Assembly (NCBI RefSeq): GCF_019049245.1
Contig: NZ_JAGMUK010000053.1
Span: forward strand, 1 to 64,000
Direction: 5' to 3'
DNA from: Streptomyces sp. AC555_RSS877
Lineage (GTDB): Bacteria; Actinomycetota; Actinomycetes; Streptomycetales; Streptomycetaceae
DNA length: 64,000 bases
Shown here: positions 45,046 through 53,696 of the stretch, piece by piece
How positions within the stretch are numbered: position 1 is the first letter of the stretch
Layout of the letters: each line of letters starts with the position of its first letter
Made by a program: the position numbers and the translations under genes
The notes under the pieces: model-generated
Seen by the model: the letters and a program-made list of their open reading frames with translations, nothing else
What the model was told of the DNA's origin: nothing
Databases searched by the model: none

Positions 45046-45987
45046 CTACTCCTTGAGTTCCGGGGGAGAGATCTGCGAGGTCGTGATCGCCGAGCCCGTC
45101 GTCCCCCACTTCTTGAGGATCCTGTCGTACGTCCCGTCCGCGATGAGGCTGTTCACCGCGGCCTGGAAGGCGGGGGTGAGTTTGCTTCCCTTCTCGAAGG
45201 CGAACCCGACGTCCAGGCGGTGGAACTCGTTGAGGAACTTCACGCCCTCCTGGTGGGCGACCGCGTACCGCAGGCCGTTGATCGTGGACATCACGATGTC
45301 GCTGCGGCCCTGCTGGAGTGAGGACCAGGTGGCGCCCTGTTCGTTGTAGGTCTGCACCTTGTACGCCTTCTTGCCCGCGTCGGTGCACAGGTGCTCGCTG
45401 TCCTCCAGCGTGGCCTCGAAGGTGGTGCCCGCGCCGGTCGCGATGTTCAGGCCGCACAGCTGGATCAGGTCGGTGACCTTGGGCAGCTTGCTGTCCTCGC
45501 GGGTGGCGAAGCCCTGGCCGTCGTTGATGTAGGTGACGAAGTCGATGGCCTTGCGGCGCTCGTCGGTCACGCCGAAGTTCCCGACGCCGAGGTCGTACTT
45601 GCCGCTGTCGAGGGCCGGCAGGATCGCCTCGAAGCTTGCCTGCTCGGTCCTGAGCCTGATGCCGAGGACCTTGGCGACGGCGTTCGCGAAGTCGACGTCC
45701 TGGCCGGCCAGGGTCTTGCCGTCGTCCAGGATCGAGGTGCCGGGCGGCTGGCCGGAGACACTGACGGCGATGGTGAGGCTCGACGCACCGGAAGGCAGGA
45801 GGGCGGCCGCTGCCTCGTCCTTCCCGACGGCCGAGACGACGTCCGTGGTCGGGACCTCGTCCGACCGGGCGGAGGCGTTGACGGTGTCGTCCGTGCCGGA
45901 GCCGCACGCGGTGAGGAGCAGGGTCGCTGCGGTGATCAGGGCGAAGGGGGCGATGGGCCTGTTTCGGGCACGCGTGGGCGTACGCAT
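45046..45987 (-). CDS. ABC transporter substrate-binding lipoprotein, polar amino acid/organosulfur type
   Basis: The 313-residue protein has a lipobox (LLLTACGSG, Cys28) and the family 3 solute-binding fold. GQDVDFANAVAKVLGIRLRTEQASFEAILPALDSGKYDLGV carries typical ligand-site residues in pieces, and DERRKAIDFVTYIND follows. It is divergent from the permease gene at 46409. A Cys-terminated leader peptide and an attenuator-like hairpin lie between its promoter side and its ATG, so it is probably induced when cysteine is short (inference). The ligand could be cystine or another sulfur compound. Family members also bind general polar amino acids. Confidence 0.9.
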   Translation of the reverse strand: MRTPTRARNRPIAPFALITAATLLLTACGSGTDDTVNASARSDEVPTTDVVSAVGKDEAAAALLPSGASSLTIAVSVSGQPPGTSILDDGKTLAGQDVDFANAVAKVLGIRLRTEQASFEAILPALDSGKYDLGVGNFGVTDERRKAIDFVTYINDGQGFATREDSKLPKVTDLIQLCGLNIATGAGTTFEATLEDSEHLCTDAGKKAYKVQTYNEQGATWSSLQQGRSDIVMSTINGLRYAVAHQEGVKFLNEFHRLDVGFAFEKGSKLTPAFQAAVNSLIADGTYDRILKKWGTTGSAITTSQISPPELKE

Positions 45988-46079
45988 GGTGTGGCGGTCT
46001 CCTGGGAGCGAGAAGCGCTGGGTGAGGGGGAGCGCGTGTGAAGGCGAAAGAAAGGAAAGCGAAGGGGGAGAACGCGAAA

Positions 46080-46109
46080 GCGCCCCGCTGGATCAACAGC
46101 TCAGGGCGC
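46080..46109 (-). promoter_or_regulatory. Attenuator-like hairpin after the leader peptide
   Basis: On the minus strand GCGCCC pairs with GGGCGC, with an inner GCTG/CAGC pair, followed by TTTCG. It begins 13 bases after the leader peptide stop and ends about 90 bases before the binding-protein gene. Ribosome stalling in the Cys-ending leader could prevent its formation. Confidence 0.5.
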
Positions 46110-46122
46110 GCAGAGGGTCAGC

Positions 46123-46194
46123 TCAACAGGAAGAGGACCACACGCGACCGAAGTCGATGTGGGAGCGCTTGACCAGCCACTGCTGCGGATGCAT
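46123..46194 (-). CDS. Short leader peptide ending in Cys (putative cysteine attenuation leader)
   Basis: A 23-codon frame starts ATG (46194) and ends in KRSHIDFGRVWSSSC then TGA. The (R)xHVDLxRVxSxxC ending is the hallmark of the short leader peptides that precede sulfur-assimilation and cysteine/methionine uptake genes in actinobacteria, recalled from general annotation experience. A terminal Cys codon lets ribosomes stall when Cys-tRNA is scarce. The peptide lies 136 bases upstream of the binding-protein gene in the same direction, with a hairpin between. There is no strong ribosome site, so the exact start is uncertain. Confidence 0.65.
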   Translation of the reverse strand: MHPQQWLVKRSHIDFGRVWSSSC

Positions 46195-46408
46195 GGGCCA
46201 AGTGGAACAGGCATTCGGTGGTGCGTCAACCAACGTGAGACGTACGGCTCACAGTTCGGACAGCCTTGACAGTGAACGGAATCGCACCCGTAGTCTCAAG
46301 GGACGGCCCTGCTGAGGGGCTCGGCCGTACCGCGCGGCACGTTTCCGCGCGTATCCGTGTGAAGGCACCCACCCGAGTTCTCCCGACTCGATGCCACGGA
46401 GCCTTCGC

Positions 46409-47266
46409 ATGTCCTCCGACACCCTCGCCAAAGCCCCCGCCGCACCGGACGTCCCCGAGCACGCGGACTCCCTGCGCATCGTCCCGCAGCGCCGGACCGG
46501 CCAGTGGGCCGCCGCCGTCGCCGTACTGGTGCTGCTGGCGCTCGCCGGCAACTCCGTCCTGCGCAACAAGGTGTTCCAGTGGGACGTCGTCGCCGACTAC
46601 CTCACCTCGGACGCGGTGCTGCGCGGCCTGTGGCTCACCCTGTGGCTGACCGCGCTCGTGATGGTGCTCGGCTTCGCGCTGGGCACGCTGCTCGCCGCGT
46701 TCCGGCTGTCCGCCAACCCCGTTCTCAGAAGCGTCAGTTGGGGTTACATCTGGCTGTTCCGGTCGATCCCGATCCTGGTGCAGCTGCTGCTGTGGTTCAA
46801 CATCGGTGCGCTGTACCCGCAGATCCTCGGCGTGAAGACGGTCGACCTGCTCGGCCCGGTCACCGTCGCGATCATCGGCCTCACCCTGCACGAGGCCGCG
46901 TACGCCGCCGAGGTCGTCCGCGGTGGCATCCTCTCCGTCGACCGCGGGCAGATCGAGGCCGCGCAGGCGCTCGGCCTGAGCCGGTGGCGCCGCTGGTGGC
47001 GGATCGTGCTCCCACAGGCGATGCGCTCCATCGTGCCGCCCGCCGGGAACATGCTGATCGGCACCCTCAAGGGCACCTCGATCGTCAGCGTCATCGCCGT
47101 GCAGGACCTGCTCTACTCGGTGCAACTCGTCTACCACCGCACCTACCAGGTCATCCCGCTACTGATGGTGGCCACCGTCTGGTACACGATCGTCACCTCG
47201 GTGCTCAGCCTCGGCCAGCACTACGTCGAGAAGCACTACGCGCGCGGCTCGGAGCGCACCCGATGA
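46409..47266 (+). CDS. Amino acid ABC transporter permease
   Basis: The 285-residue protein has an N-terminal basic tail and five or six membrane helices of the HisMQ type (GLWLTLWLTALVMVLGFALGTLLAAFRL). It carries the EAA loop (HEAAYAAEVVRGGILSVDRGQIEAAQALG) that contacts the ATPase. Only one permease is encoded, so the channel is probably a homodimer. ATG 46409 is chosen for the GGAG 8 bases upstream; ATG 46391 is possible. The next gene overlaps by 4 bases, starting the permease-flavoprotein-ATPase-oxidoreductase operon. The matching binding protein is encoded divergently at 45046. Confidence 0.9.
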   Translation: MSSDTLAKAPAAPDVPEHADSLRIVPQRRTGQWAAAVAVLVLLALAGNSVLRNKVFQWDVVADYLTSDAVLRGLWLTLWLTALVMVLGFALGTLLAAFRLSANPVLRSVSWGYIWLFRSIPILVQLLLWFNIGALYPQILGVKTVDLLGPVTVAIIGLTLHEAAYAAEVVRGGILSVDRGQIEAAQALGLSRWRRWWRIVLPQAMRSIVPPAGNMLIGTLKGTSIVSVIAVQDLLYSVQLVYHRTYQVIPLLMVATVWYTIVTSVLSLGQHYVEKHYARGSERTR

Positions 47267-49029
47267 GCGCTCACCGGCCCTCCCTGGTGATCGTCGGGGC
47301 CGGGCCGCGGGGAACCGGTCTGATCGAGCGGATCGCCGCCAACGCACCCGAGCTGTACGCCGGTCCGGGCCTCGACATCCACCTGGTCGACCCGCATCCG
47401 CCGGGTGCCGGACGCATCTGGCGCCCGGCCCAGTCGCCGCTGCTGTGGATGAACTCGCACGCCGAGGACGTCACCATGTTCACCGACGAGACGGTCGACA
47501 TGGCCGGGCCCGTGCGGGAAGGCCCGACCCTGCACGAGTGGGCCGGCATCGACGGCCGCACCTTCGCGGACCGGCGGCTCCAGGGCGCCTACCTGAGCTG
47601 GGTGCACGAGCGGGCGGTGGCCGAGCTGCCGCCGGGCGTCGTCGTCCACCACCATCCACGCCGTGCCCTGCGGGTCGGCGGGTCGCCCCAGGGACGCCAG
47701 CAGGTGTGGCTGGAGGGCCGCGCCCGCCCGCTCCTCGCCGACCTCGTCGTGCTCGCCCTCGGCCACCTGGACGCCGAACCGGACGACGAGCAGCGCGAGT
47801 TGGGGGCGTACGCCCGCGAGCACGGCCTCGTCCACCTCCCGCCGGACTTCACCGCCGACAGCGACCTGTCCCGGCTCGCGCCCGGCGAACCCGTCCTCGT
47901 CCGCGGCTTCGGGCTCGCCTTCGTCGACCTGATGGTGCTGCTCACCGAGGGCAGGGGCGGGCGGTACGCCGGGGACACCTACGTGCCTTCGGGGCGGGAG
48001 CCGGTCCTGTACGTCGGTTCGCGGCGCGGAGTGCCGTACCACTCGAAGATCGGTTACGACTGGACCGGTGAACGGCCGCCGCTGCCGCGGTTCTTCGGGC
48101 CGGCGGAGGCGGACGGTCTGCTCGCCCGGCCGGGGAGCTTCGACTTCCGGCGGGACGTGTGGCCGCTGGTGGAGAAGGAACTGGGCTTCGCGCACTACCA
48201 CCGGCTGTTCACGGTCCACCCCGATCGGACCACCGCGGCCTGGAGTGTCTTCGAGGAGAAGTACGCGGCCGTCGACGACCCTGCCGGGCGGGCTGCCCTG
48301 GTCGCGTCCGCCGTGCCCGATCCCGCCGACCGGCTCGACCTCGCCGCGCTCGACCGTCCGCTGGAGGGAGTGCGGTACGCGTCGTACGCGGAGCTCCAGG
48401 AAGGGTTGCGCGGGTACGTCGAAAGCGACCTGAGCCGCCGTCACGATCCGTCGTACAGCCCCGACCTCGCCGTGTTCCTCGGGCTGCTCTCCGTCTACGG
48501 CCAGTTGGTCCGGCTCGGCGACATCGGGCCCTGGTGGCACGGGTTCTTCAGCTATCTGGCCTCCGGTCCGCCCGGGCCGCGGCTGCGGCAGCTGCTCGCC
48601 CTGTCCCGCGCGGGCGTGGTGCGGTTCCTCGGCGCGGGCATGACCGTCGGTGCCGAGGGCGGGGTGTTCCGGGCGTCCGGCGCCACCGTGCCGGGCTTCG
48701 TCGTGGAGGCCCGGGCACTGGTCGAGGCGCGCTTGCCCGAGCCGACGGTCGGGCGGGCCCGTGACCCGCTGCTGCGCGAGCTGCACGCCGACGGGGTGGC
48801 CGAGACGCCGGACGGGCTGCTCCGGGTGGACCCGGCCGACGGGCGGATCCTCGACAGGGCCGGCCGGCCGCATCCCCGGCGCTTCGCACTCGGGCCGCAC
48901 ACCGACGCCCGCGCCCCCGGCGCGTTCACCCGGCCGCGCACCGGGGGGCCCGCGTTCCGGCAGAACGACGCGACGGCCCGGGCCGCGCTGGTCTTCCTGA
49001 GCGCGCTCTCCGGACGGGCGGCCGCGTGA
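47263..49029 (+). CDS. FAD/NAD(P)-binding protein (NAD_binding_9 type)
   Basis: The 588-residue protein starts with a dinucleotide-binding motif (LVIVGAGPRGTGLIERIA). VDPHPPGAGRIWRP and LLWMNSHAEDVTMFTD follow, characteristic of large actinobacterial flavoproteins of the NAD_binding_9 family, whose activities are mostly unknown. LADLVVLALGHLD is a second nucleotide-contact segment. It sits in the middle of an ABC importer operon (4-base overlap with the permease, 92 bases before the ATPase). It may therefore reduce or oxygenate the imported compound, or supply reduced flavin to the monooxygenase at 49918 (inference). Confidence 0.85.
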   Translation: MSAHRPSLVIVGAGPRGTGLIERIAANAPELYAGPGLDIHLVDPHPPGAGRIWRPAQSPLLWMNSHAEDVTMFTDETVDMAGPVREGPTLHEWAGIDGRTFADRRLQGAYLSWVHERAVAELPPGVVVHHHPRRALRVGGSPQGRQQVWLEGRARPLLADLVVLALGHLDAEPDDEQRELGAYAREHGLVHLPPDFTADSDLSRLAPGEPVLVRGFGLAFVDLMVLLTEGRGGRYAGDTYVPSGREPVLYVGSRRGVPYHSKIGYDWTGERPPLPRFFGPAEADGLLARPGSFDFRRDVWPLVEKELGFAHYHRLFTVHPDRTTAAWSVFEEKYAAVDDPAGRAALVASAVPDPADRLDLAALDRPLEGVRYASYAELQEGLRGYVESDLSRRHDPSYSPDLAVFLGLLSVYGQLVRLGDIGPWWHGFFSYLASGPPGPRLRQLLALSRAGVVRFLGAGMTVGAEGGVFRASGATVPGFVVEARALVEARLPEPTVGRARDPLLRELHADGVAETPDGLLRVDPADGRILDRAGRPHPRRFALGPHTDARAPGAFTRPRTGGPAFRQNDATARAALVFLSALSGRAAA

Positions 49030-49121
49030 GACACCCCCTTCGACCGCACATCGCTCCCTATCGGGGACATTTCACCCCTTTCGGCCACACTTCACCCTCC
49101 TTCGACCGCTAGGAATCCGCG

Positions 49122-49883
49122 ATGACCGTCATGGTCGACATCAGGTCCGTCCACAAGAGCTTCGGCTCGCTGGACGTGCTCAAGGGCATCGACCTCGCCG
49201 TGCGCGCGGGCGAGGTCACGGTGATCCTCGGCCCGTCCGGATCCGGCAAGTCCACGTTGCTGCGCACCATCAACCATCTGGAGAAGGTGGACCGGGGCGC
49301 GATCAGCGTGGACGGGGTGCTGGTCGGCTACCGGCGCTCCGGCAACCGGCTGTACGAGCTGCGCGAGCGCGAAGTGCTGAAGCAGCGCACGCGCATCGGC
49401 TTCGTCTTCCAGAACTTCAACCTCTTCCCGCACCTCACCGTGCTGGACAACGTCATCGAGGCGCCGGTGTCCGCGCTGAAGCGGCCCCGCAAGGACGCCG
49501 TGGAGTCCGCGCGTCGGCTGCTCGACCGGGTGGGGCTCGCCGAGAAGGCGGACGCCTATCCGCGGCACCTCTCCGGCGGGCAGCAGCAGCGGGTGGCCAT
49601 CGCCCGGGCGCTCGCGCTGGAGCCCAGGCTGCTCCTCTTCGACGAACCGACCTCCGCGCTCGACCCCGAGCTGGTCGGTGAAGTCCTCGACGTCATCAAG
49701 GACCTGGCCCACCAGGGCGCCACGATGATCGTCGTCACCCACGAGATCGGGTTCGCCCGCGAGGTCGCCGACACCGTGGTGTTCATGGACGACGGGCGGA
49801 TCGTCGAGCGGGGCACGCCCGGTGAGGTGCTGGACGCGCCGCGCCACGAGCGGACCCGAGCCTTTTTCTCCAAGGTCCTCTGA
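49122..49883 (+). CDS. Amino acid ABC transporter ATP-binding protein
   Basis: The 253-residue ATPase is of the GlnQ/HisP class. It has Walker A GPSGSGKST, Q-loop FVFQNFNLFPHLTV, signature HLSGGQQQRVAIARAL, Walker B LLLFDEPTSALDPE and switch His VVTHEIGFA. All catalytic residues are present. It works with the permease at 46409 and probably the binding protein at 45046 to import a polar amino acid or related compound. It follows the flavoprotein gene and precedes the LLM monooxygenase gene by 34 bases in one apparent operon. Confidence 0.93.
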   Translation: MTVMVDIRSVHKSFGSLDVLKGIDLAVRAGEVTVILGPSGSGKSTLLRTINHLEKVDRGAISVDGVLVGYRRSGNRLYELREREVLKQRTRIGFVFQNFNLFPHLTVLDNVIEAPVSALKRPRKDAVESARRLLDRVGLAEKADAYPRHLSGGQQQRVAIARALALEPRLLLFDEPTSALDPELVGEVLDVIKDLAHQGATMIVVTHEIGFAREVADTVVFMDDGRIVERGTPGEVLDAPRHERTRAFFSKVL

Positions 49884-49917
49884 GGCCTGCAAGGCCTGCC
49901 GAGAAGGGTTGCTCCCC

Positions 49918-50997
49918 ATGACCTCATCGCACGGCCGGCGCCTGCTGCACCTGGCCGCCGCCGTCGACCAGCGGGCGGTGTACGACGCCGACTCCTACGT
50001 CGCTCTGGCGCGGCTCGCCGAGCGCGGCTGTCTCGACTTCGTGACGCTGGACGACAGCTTCTCCCGCCCCGGCCCCGACGCGCTCGGCGTCCTGTCCCGG
50101 GTGGCGCCCGCGACCAGCAGGGTGGGCCTGGTGCCCACGGTCACGACCACGCACACCGAGCCCTTCCAAGCCCAGGCGGCCGTCGCGACCCTCGACCGGG
50201 TCAGCCGCGGCCGGGCCGGCCGACGGCTCGACGTGTCGGCCACCGAGGGCGAGGTCCGCCTCTTCGGCCGGCGGAACGCGGACCCGGCGGCCGAAGCGCT
50301 GTGGCAGGAGGCCGGTGAAGTCGCCGATCCGGCCGCGAAGTCGGGGGACGGCCGGGACGACGCCGGGATACGGGACGTGGCGACCGGCCGTTTCGTCGAC
50401 CGGGCCCAGCTGCACCACGTCGACTCCACGGGCTCCGCCTTCTCGGTCACGGGTCGCTCGATCGTGCCGAGACCCCCGCAGGGCCACCCCGTGCGTGTGG
50501 TCGACGCCACCGAGGGACCCGCCCGGCGGACCGCCGCCCGCTACGCCGACGTGGCGCTCGTCCAAGCCGTGGGCCCGGCGCAGCTCGCTGCCGTACGGGA
50601 TCAACTCCGGGAGACTGCCTCGGCGTTCGGCCGGGACCCCGACGACCTGCGGGTCCTCGCCAGTCTCGTCGTCGACCTCGGCGGCGGCGAGTACGCGGCC
50701 GAGCCCGGTCACGGCGGGGGCGGCCCCCGGCGGACGCCCCAGGGGCCGCTGTACCGGGGCGGTCCCGTCGACCTCGCCGAGCTGATCGGCGCCTGGTACA
50801 CGGACGGGATGACGGACGGCTTCCACCTCATACCGGCCGAGCCCCGCCGTGACCTGGAGCGGCTGGTCAACGGCACGGTTTCGCTGCTGCAACACCGGGG
50901 GCTGTTCCGCACGTTCTACCCGGGCAGCACTCTCAGGGAGCACCTGGGACTTCCCCGGCCCGCCAACCAGTACGCCGGGACCGGGGGAGCGTCATGA
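49918..50997 (+). CDS. LLM-class flavin-dependent monooxygenase-like protein
   Basis: The 359-residue protein has luciferase-like features: LLHLAAAVDQRAVYDADSY, LDFVTLDDSF, RVGLVPTVTTTHTEPFQAQAAVATLDRVS (in that order). DGFHLIPA near the end is the conserved C-terminal block of nitrilotriacetate/alkanesulfonate-type members. These use reduced FMN and oxygen to split C-S or C-N bonds. The segment about residues 115-190 looks shorter or altered compared with the usual family. Its place at the end of an ABC importer operon with a Cys-leader suggests release of sulfur from an imported compound (inference). The ATG is preceded by GAGAAGGG. Confidence 0.83.
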   Translation: MTSSHGRRLLHLAAAVDQRAVYDADSYVALARLAERGCLDFVTLDDSFSRPGPDALGVLSRVAPATSRVGLVPTVTTTHTEPFQAQAAVATLDRVSRGRAGRRLDVSATEGEVRLFGRRNADPAAEALWQEAGEVADPAAKSGDGRDDAGIRDVATGRFVDRAQLHHVDSTGSAFSVTGRSIVPRPPQGHPVRVVDATEGPARRTAARYADVALVQAVGPAQLAAVRDQLRETASAFGRDPDDLRVLASLVVDLGGGEYAAEPGHGGGGPRRTPQGPLYRGGPVDLAELIGAWYTDGMTDGFHLIPAEPRRDLERLVNGTVSLLQHRGLFRTFYPGSTLREHLGLPRPANQYAGTGGAS

Positions 50998-51047
50998 CAC
51001 CGCGCCCACACCTGCGACTCGCCGAACCGGCGGGGAAGGCTGATCGC

Positions 51048-51829
51048 ATGACGACGGACGCGTCCGACGCGTGGAAGCGGTGGCACGAGCACCGCGTCGA
51101 GACAGCGGCGCCGCCCTACGGACCGCTCGCTCTGACCGGCACGTACTGGCTGGAGGACTATCCGGACGGGCGACTTCCGGACACCCCCGGTGCATGGAGC
51201 GTCGAGGGCGGGACGGTCGTCCTCACGGCCGCCGGCGGGGACGGTCTCACCGTGGACGGCCGGCCCTTCGCCGACGCGGTGCGGCTCACCGCGGATCCGG
51301 GTCCGGCTGCCGCCGCCCGGGTGGCCCACGGGGAGCGGCGGCTGGTCGTGCTGGTGCGCGAAGGCATTTGGGGCGTGCGCGACTTCGACCCCGCCTCCCC
51401 GGCCCGCCGGGCGTTCCGGGGATCGAGGCCACGCCGTACGATCCGCGCTGGTCGGTGCCGGGACGGTTCACCCCGTACGGCGAGCACCGCACCGTACGCG
51501 TGGAGAACGCGGACGGACGGGCGCGCGGGCTCGGCCTCGGCGGGCAGCTGGCCTTCACTCTGGACGGGCGGGAACTGACGCTTCAGGTGACGGTCCAGGG
51601 TGACGGCTCGCTGTGGGCGGTTTTCGGCGATACCACGAGCGGCAACGGCAGTTACCGCTTCCGGTTCCTGCGGCCCGCCGCACCGGACGCCGACGGGCGT
51701 ACGACGGTCGACCTCAACCGGGCGCTGCTGCCGCCGTGCGCGTTCGCCGACCACTTCGTCTGCCCTTTTCCGCCACCGGGGAACAGGCTGGACGTCGCGG
51801 TCGAGGCGGGGGAGCGCAACCTGCTCTGA
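51048..51829 (+). pseudogene. DUF1684-type gene with a single-base frameshift
   Basis: Two frames together make one recognisable DUF1684 protein of about 260 residues. The first part (from MTTDASDAWKRWHEHR to RDFDPASPARRAF) ends in frame 0. The second part (EATPYDPRWSVPGRFTPYGE to FVCPFPPPGNRLDVAVEAGE) continues in another. The switch lies at the GGGG run at 51418-51421, where one missing G would join them. NRALLPPCAFADHFVCP is the typical C-terminal block. The function of DUF1684 is unknown. Either the gene is freshly broken or the assembly has an error. Confidence 0.8.
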
Positions 51830-52038
51830 AAAGCGGTCATCTCGCGTAGACCGCAAAGATCGTTTAAATGTTGACGGCCGAAAGGCGCCCTTGCGCCTAC
51901 CGTCCGTTCGGCCGAATATTCCCCACAGCGCTTGTCAGGAGCACGACGTGTCCGGAATCCGGGCACCCGGCACCTGGCTGCGCCTCACGGGCCCGAACCC
52001 CACGAGGGCCCCCGACTTCCCATGTGGAGGAACGAAAA

Positions 52039-52944
52039 GTGAGGATCAAGCGCACCACCCCCCGCAGCGGCATCACGAGACGGACCCGGCTGATCGCCGT
52101 GACCGCCGGACTCGCAGCCGCCGCAGCCATCGCGGTCCCCAGCGCGAACGCGTCCGACACCCCCAGCACTTTCAGCGCCACCGCGCTCAAGAGCGCCGGC
52201 AGTTCGGTGCTCAAGGCCGACGTCCCGGGCACCGCCTGGGCGGTCGACAGCAAGACCAACCGTCTCGTCGTCACCGTCGACAGCACGGTCTCCCAGGCCG
52301 AGATCGCGAAGATCAAGGAGCAGGCGGGCGCCAACGCCGACGCGCTCACGATCAAGCGGACCCCCGGCAAGTTCAACAAGCTGATCCAGGGCGGCGACGC
52401 CATCTATGCGAGTAGCTGGCGCTGCTCCCTCGGTTTCAACGTCCAGAACAGCAGCGGGGTCCAGTACTTCCTGACCGCCGGTCACTGCACCGACGGCGCG
52501 GGCACCTGGTACTCCAACTCCGGCCGCACCACGGTCATCGGCTCGACCACGGGCTCCAGCTTCCCGGGCAACGACTACGGCATCGTGCGGTACTCCGGGT
52601 CCGTCAGCAGGCCCGGCACCGCGAACGGTGTGGACATCACCCGGGCGGCCACGCCGAGCGTGGGCACCACCGTCATCCGCGACGGCTCCACCACCGGTAC
52701 GCACAGCGGCCGTGTCACCGCCCTCAACGCGACCGTCAACTACGGCGGCGGCGACATCGTCTCCGGTCTGATCCAGACCAACGTCTGCGCGGAGCCCGGC
52801 GACTCCGGCGGCTCGCTCTACGGCAGCAACGGCACCGCGTACGGTCTCACCTCCGGTGGCAGCGGCAACTGCAGCTCCGGCGGCACGACCTTCTTCCAGC
52901 CCGTCACGGAGGCCCTCAGCGCCTACGGCGTCAGCATCTACTGA
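52039..52944 (+). CDS. sprB: Streptogrisin B-like secreted serine protease
   Basis: The 301-residue preproenzyme has a basic N-region and hydrophobic signal sequence (RTRLIAVTAGLAAAAAIAVP). An alpha-lytic-type propeptide follows (about residues 38-112), then a mature S1A/S1E protease starting near GGDAIYASSWRC. Catalytic residues are in TAGHC (His), NDYGIVRY (Asp) and GDSGGS (Ser). The mature part closely matches my memory of streptogrisin B (NYGGGD, CAEPGDSGG, TTFFQPVTEALSAYGV). It degrades proteins outside the cell. The GTG start has GGAGGAA 8 bases upstream. A terminator follows at 53001. Confidence 0.95.
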   Translation: MRIKRTTPRSGITRRTRLIAVTAGLAAAAAIAVPSANASDTPSTFSATALKSAGSSVLKADVPGTAWAVDSKTNRLVVTVDSTVSQAEIAKIKEQAGANADALTIKRTPGKFNKLIQGGDAIYASSWRCSLGFNVQNSSGVQYFLTAGHCTDGAGTWYSNSGRTTVIGSTTGSSFPGNDYGIVRYSGSVSRPGTANGVDITRAATPSVGTTVIRDGSTTGTHSGRVTALNATVNYGGGDIVSGLIQTNVCAEPGDSGGSLYGSNGTAYGLTSGGSGNCSSGGTTFFQPVTEALSAYGVSIY

Positions 52945-53000
52945 GGACCTGGCGACCTTCGGCACCCGCACGGCCCAGCCTGCAGCCGGCAGCAGGCGAG

Positions 53001-53029
53001 CCCCCGCACACAACTGGTGTGCGGGGGTT
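53001..53029 (+). terminator. Terminator after the streptogrisin B-like gene
   Basis: An 11-base perfect stem (CCCCCGCACAC at 53001-53011, complement at 53017-53027) with loop AACTG is followed by TT. It starts 57 bases after the protease stop. Confidence 0.8.
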
Positions 53030-53048
53030 CACCCTTGTCCCCGGCGTG

Positions 53049-53466
53049 ATGTCGGAGCAGCCCCCCCGCGCTGCAACTGCGGCTGCTCCAGACGGTGGTC
53101 GCGGTCGCCGCCGAGAAGAACTCGACGCTGGTGCTGCCGTTCCCGGTGGAGCTGCTGCGCTTCCTGGAGAGGGCACAGCAGGCGCCGCCTGCGGGGCAGC
53201 AGTCGGAGCCTTCCGTGGTGCAGGAACCTGCGACTTCCGCGACACGGCGACCGGTGCCTTCCGTTGCACAGCGGCCGGTGCCTTCCGTGGCGCAGCCGAC
53301 GCCTCCTGCGACACGGCGACCGGTGCCTCCCGTTGCACAGCGGCCGGTGCCTTCCGTGGCGCAGCCGACGCCTCCTGCGGTGCAGCAACCGGTGCAGGAG
53401 CAATTCCTGTCCGTCGAACCCCGGCCGAAATCCGGGGTCCGAGGGGCGATTTCAAGACAGGACTAG
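53049..53466 (+). pseudogene. Remnant of an SPFH/slipin-type gene with tandem repeats
   Basis: The translation LQLRLLQTVVAVAAEKNST then LVLPFPVELLRFLERA matches the conserved C-terminal part of stomatin/slipin (SPFH) membrane proteins as I remember them. The N-terminal membrane and band-7 regions are missing. ATG 53049 (MSEQPP) would join this frame if one C of the C7 run at 53061-53067 were lost. The C-terminal tail is a Pro/Val/Gln repeat encoded by a 69-base tandem duplication (53239-53376). The remainder of an ancestral gene is the best reading; a short real gene is less likely. Confidence 0.6.
53239..53376 (+). repeat. Tandem duplication of a 69-base unit
   Basis: Two consecutive 69-base copies (53239-53307 and 53308-53376) differ at a single base. 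Each encodes 23 residues, so the duplication keeps the frame. Shorter internal units (CCGGTGCCTTCCGT) also recur. It lies in the tail of the slipin-like remnant. Confidence 0.9.
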
Positions 53467-53696
53467 ACCTCACAGGCTGATGGATATTACTCGCGCGTAG
53501 TGTTTGCAGGGCGAAGAGCCTGGGGTGACCGTGAACAGTCAAAACAAAGGGGGCGCGCAACCGCGTTCTACGCGCGTCCGGAAGTCGACCTTGTGCGCCC
53601 CCTGTGGGGTTCGGAAGAGTGGTCGCTCGTCAACCAGCCTTCCGGTCCACGAGGTCCCCACAACCTCCGGACCGACCCCCCACAGGAGGACGCGAG

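Noticed and set aside
53239..53376. Repeat array considered as CRISPR
   Set aside because: There are only two contiguous 69-base copies with no spacers and no cas genes; it is a tandem duplication in a coding tail.
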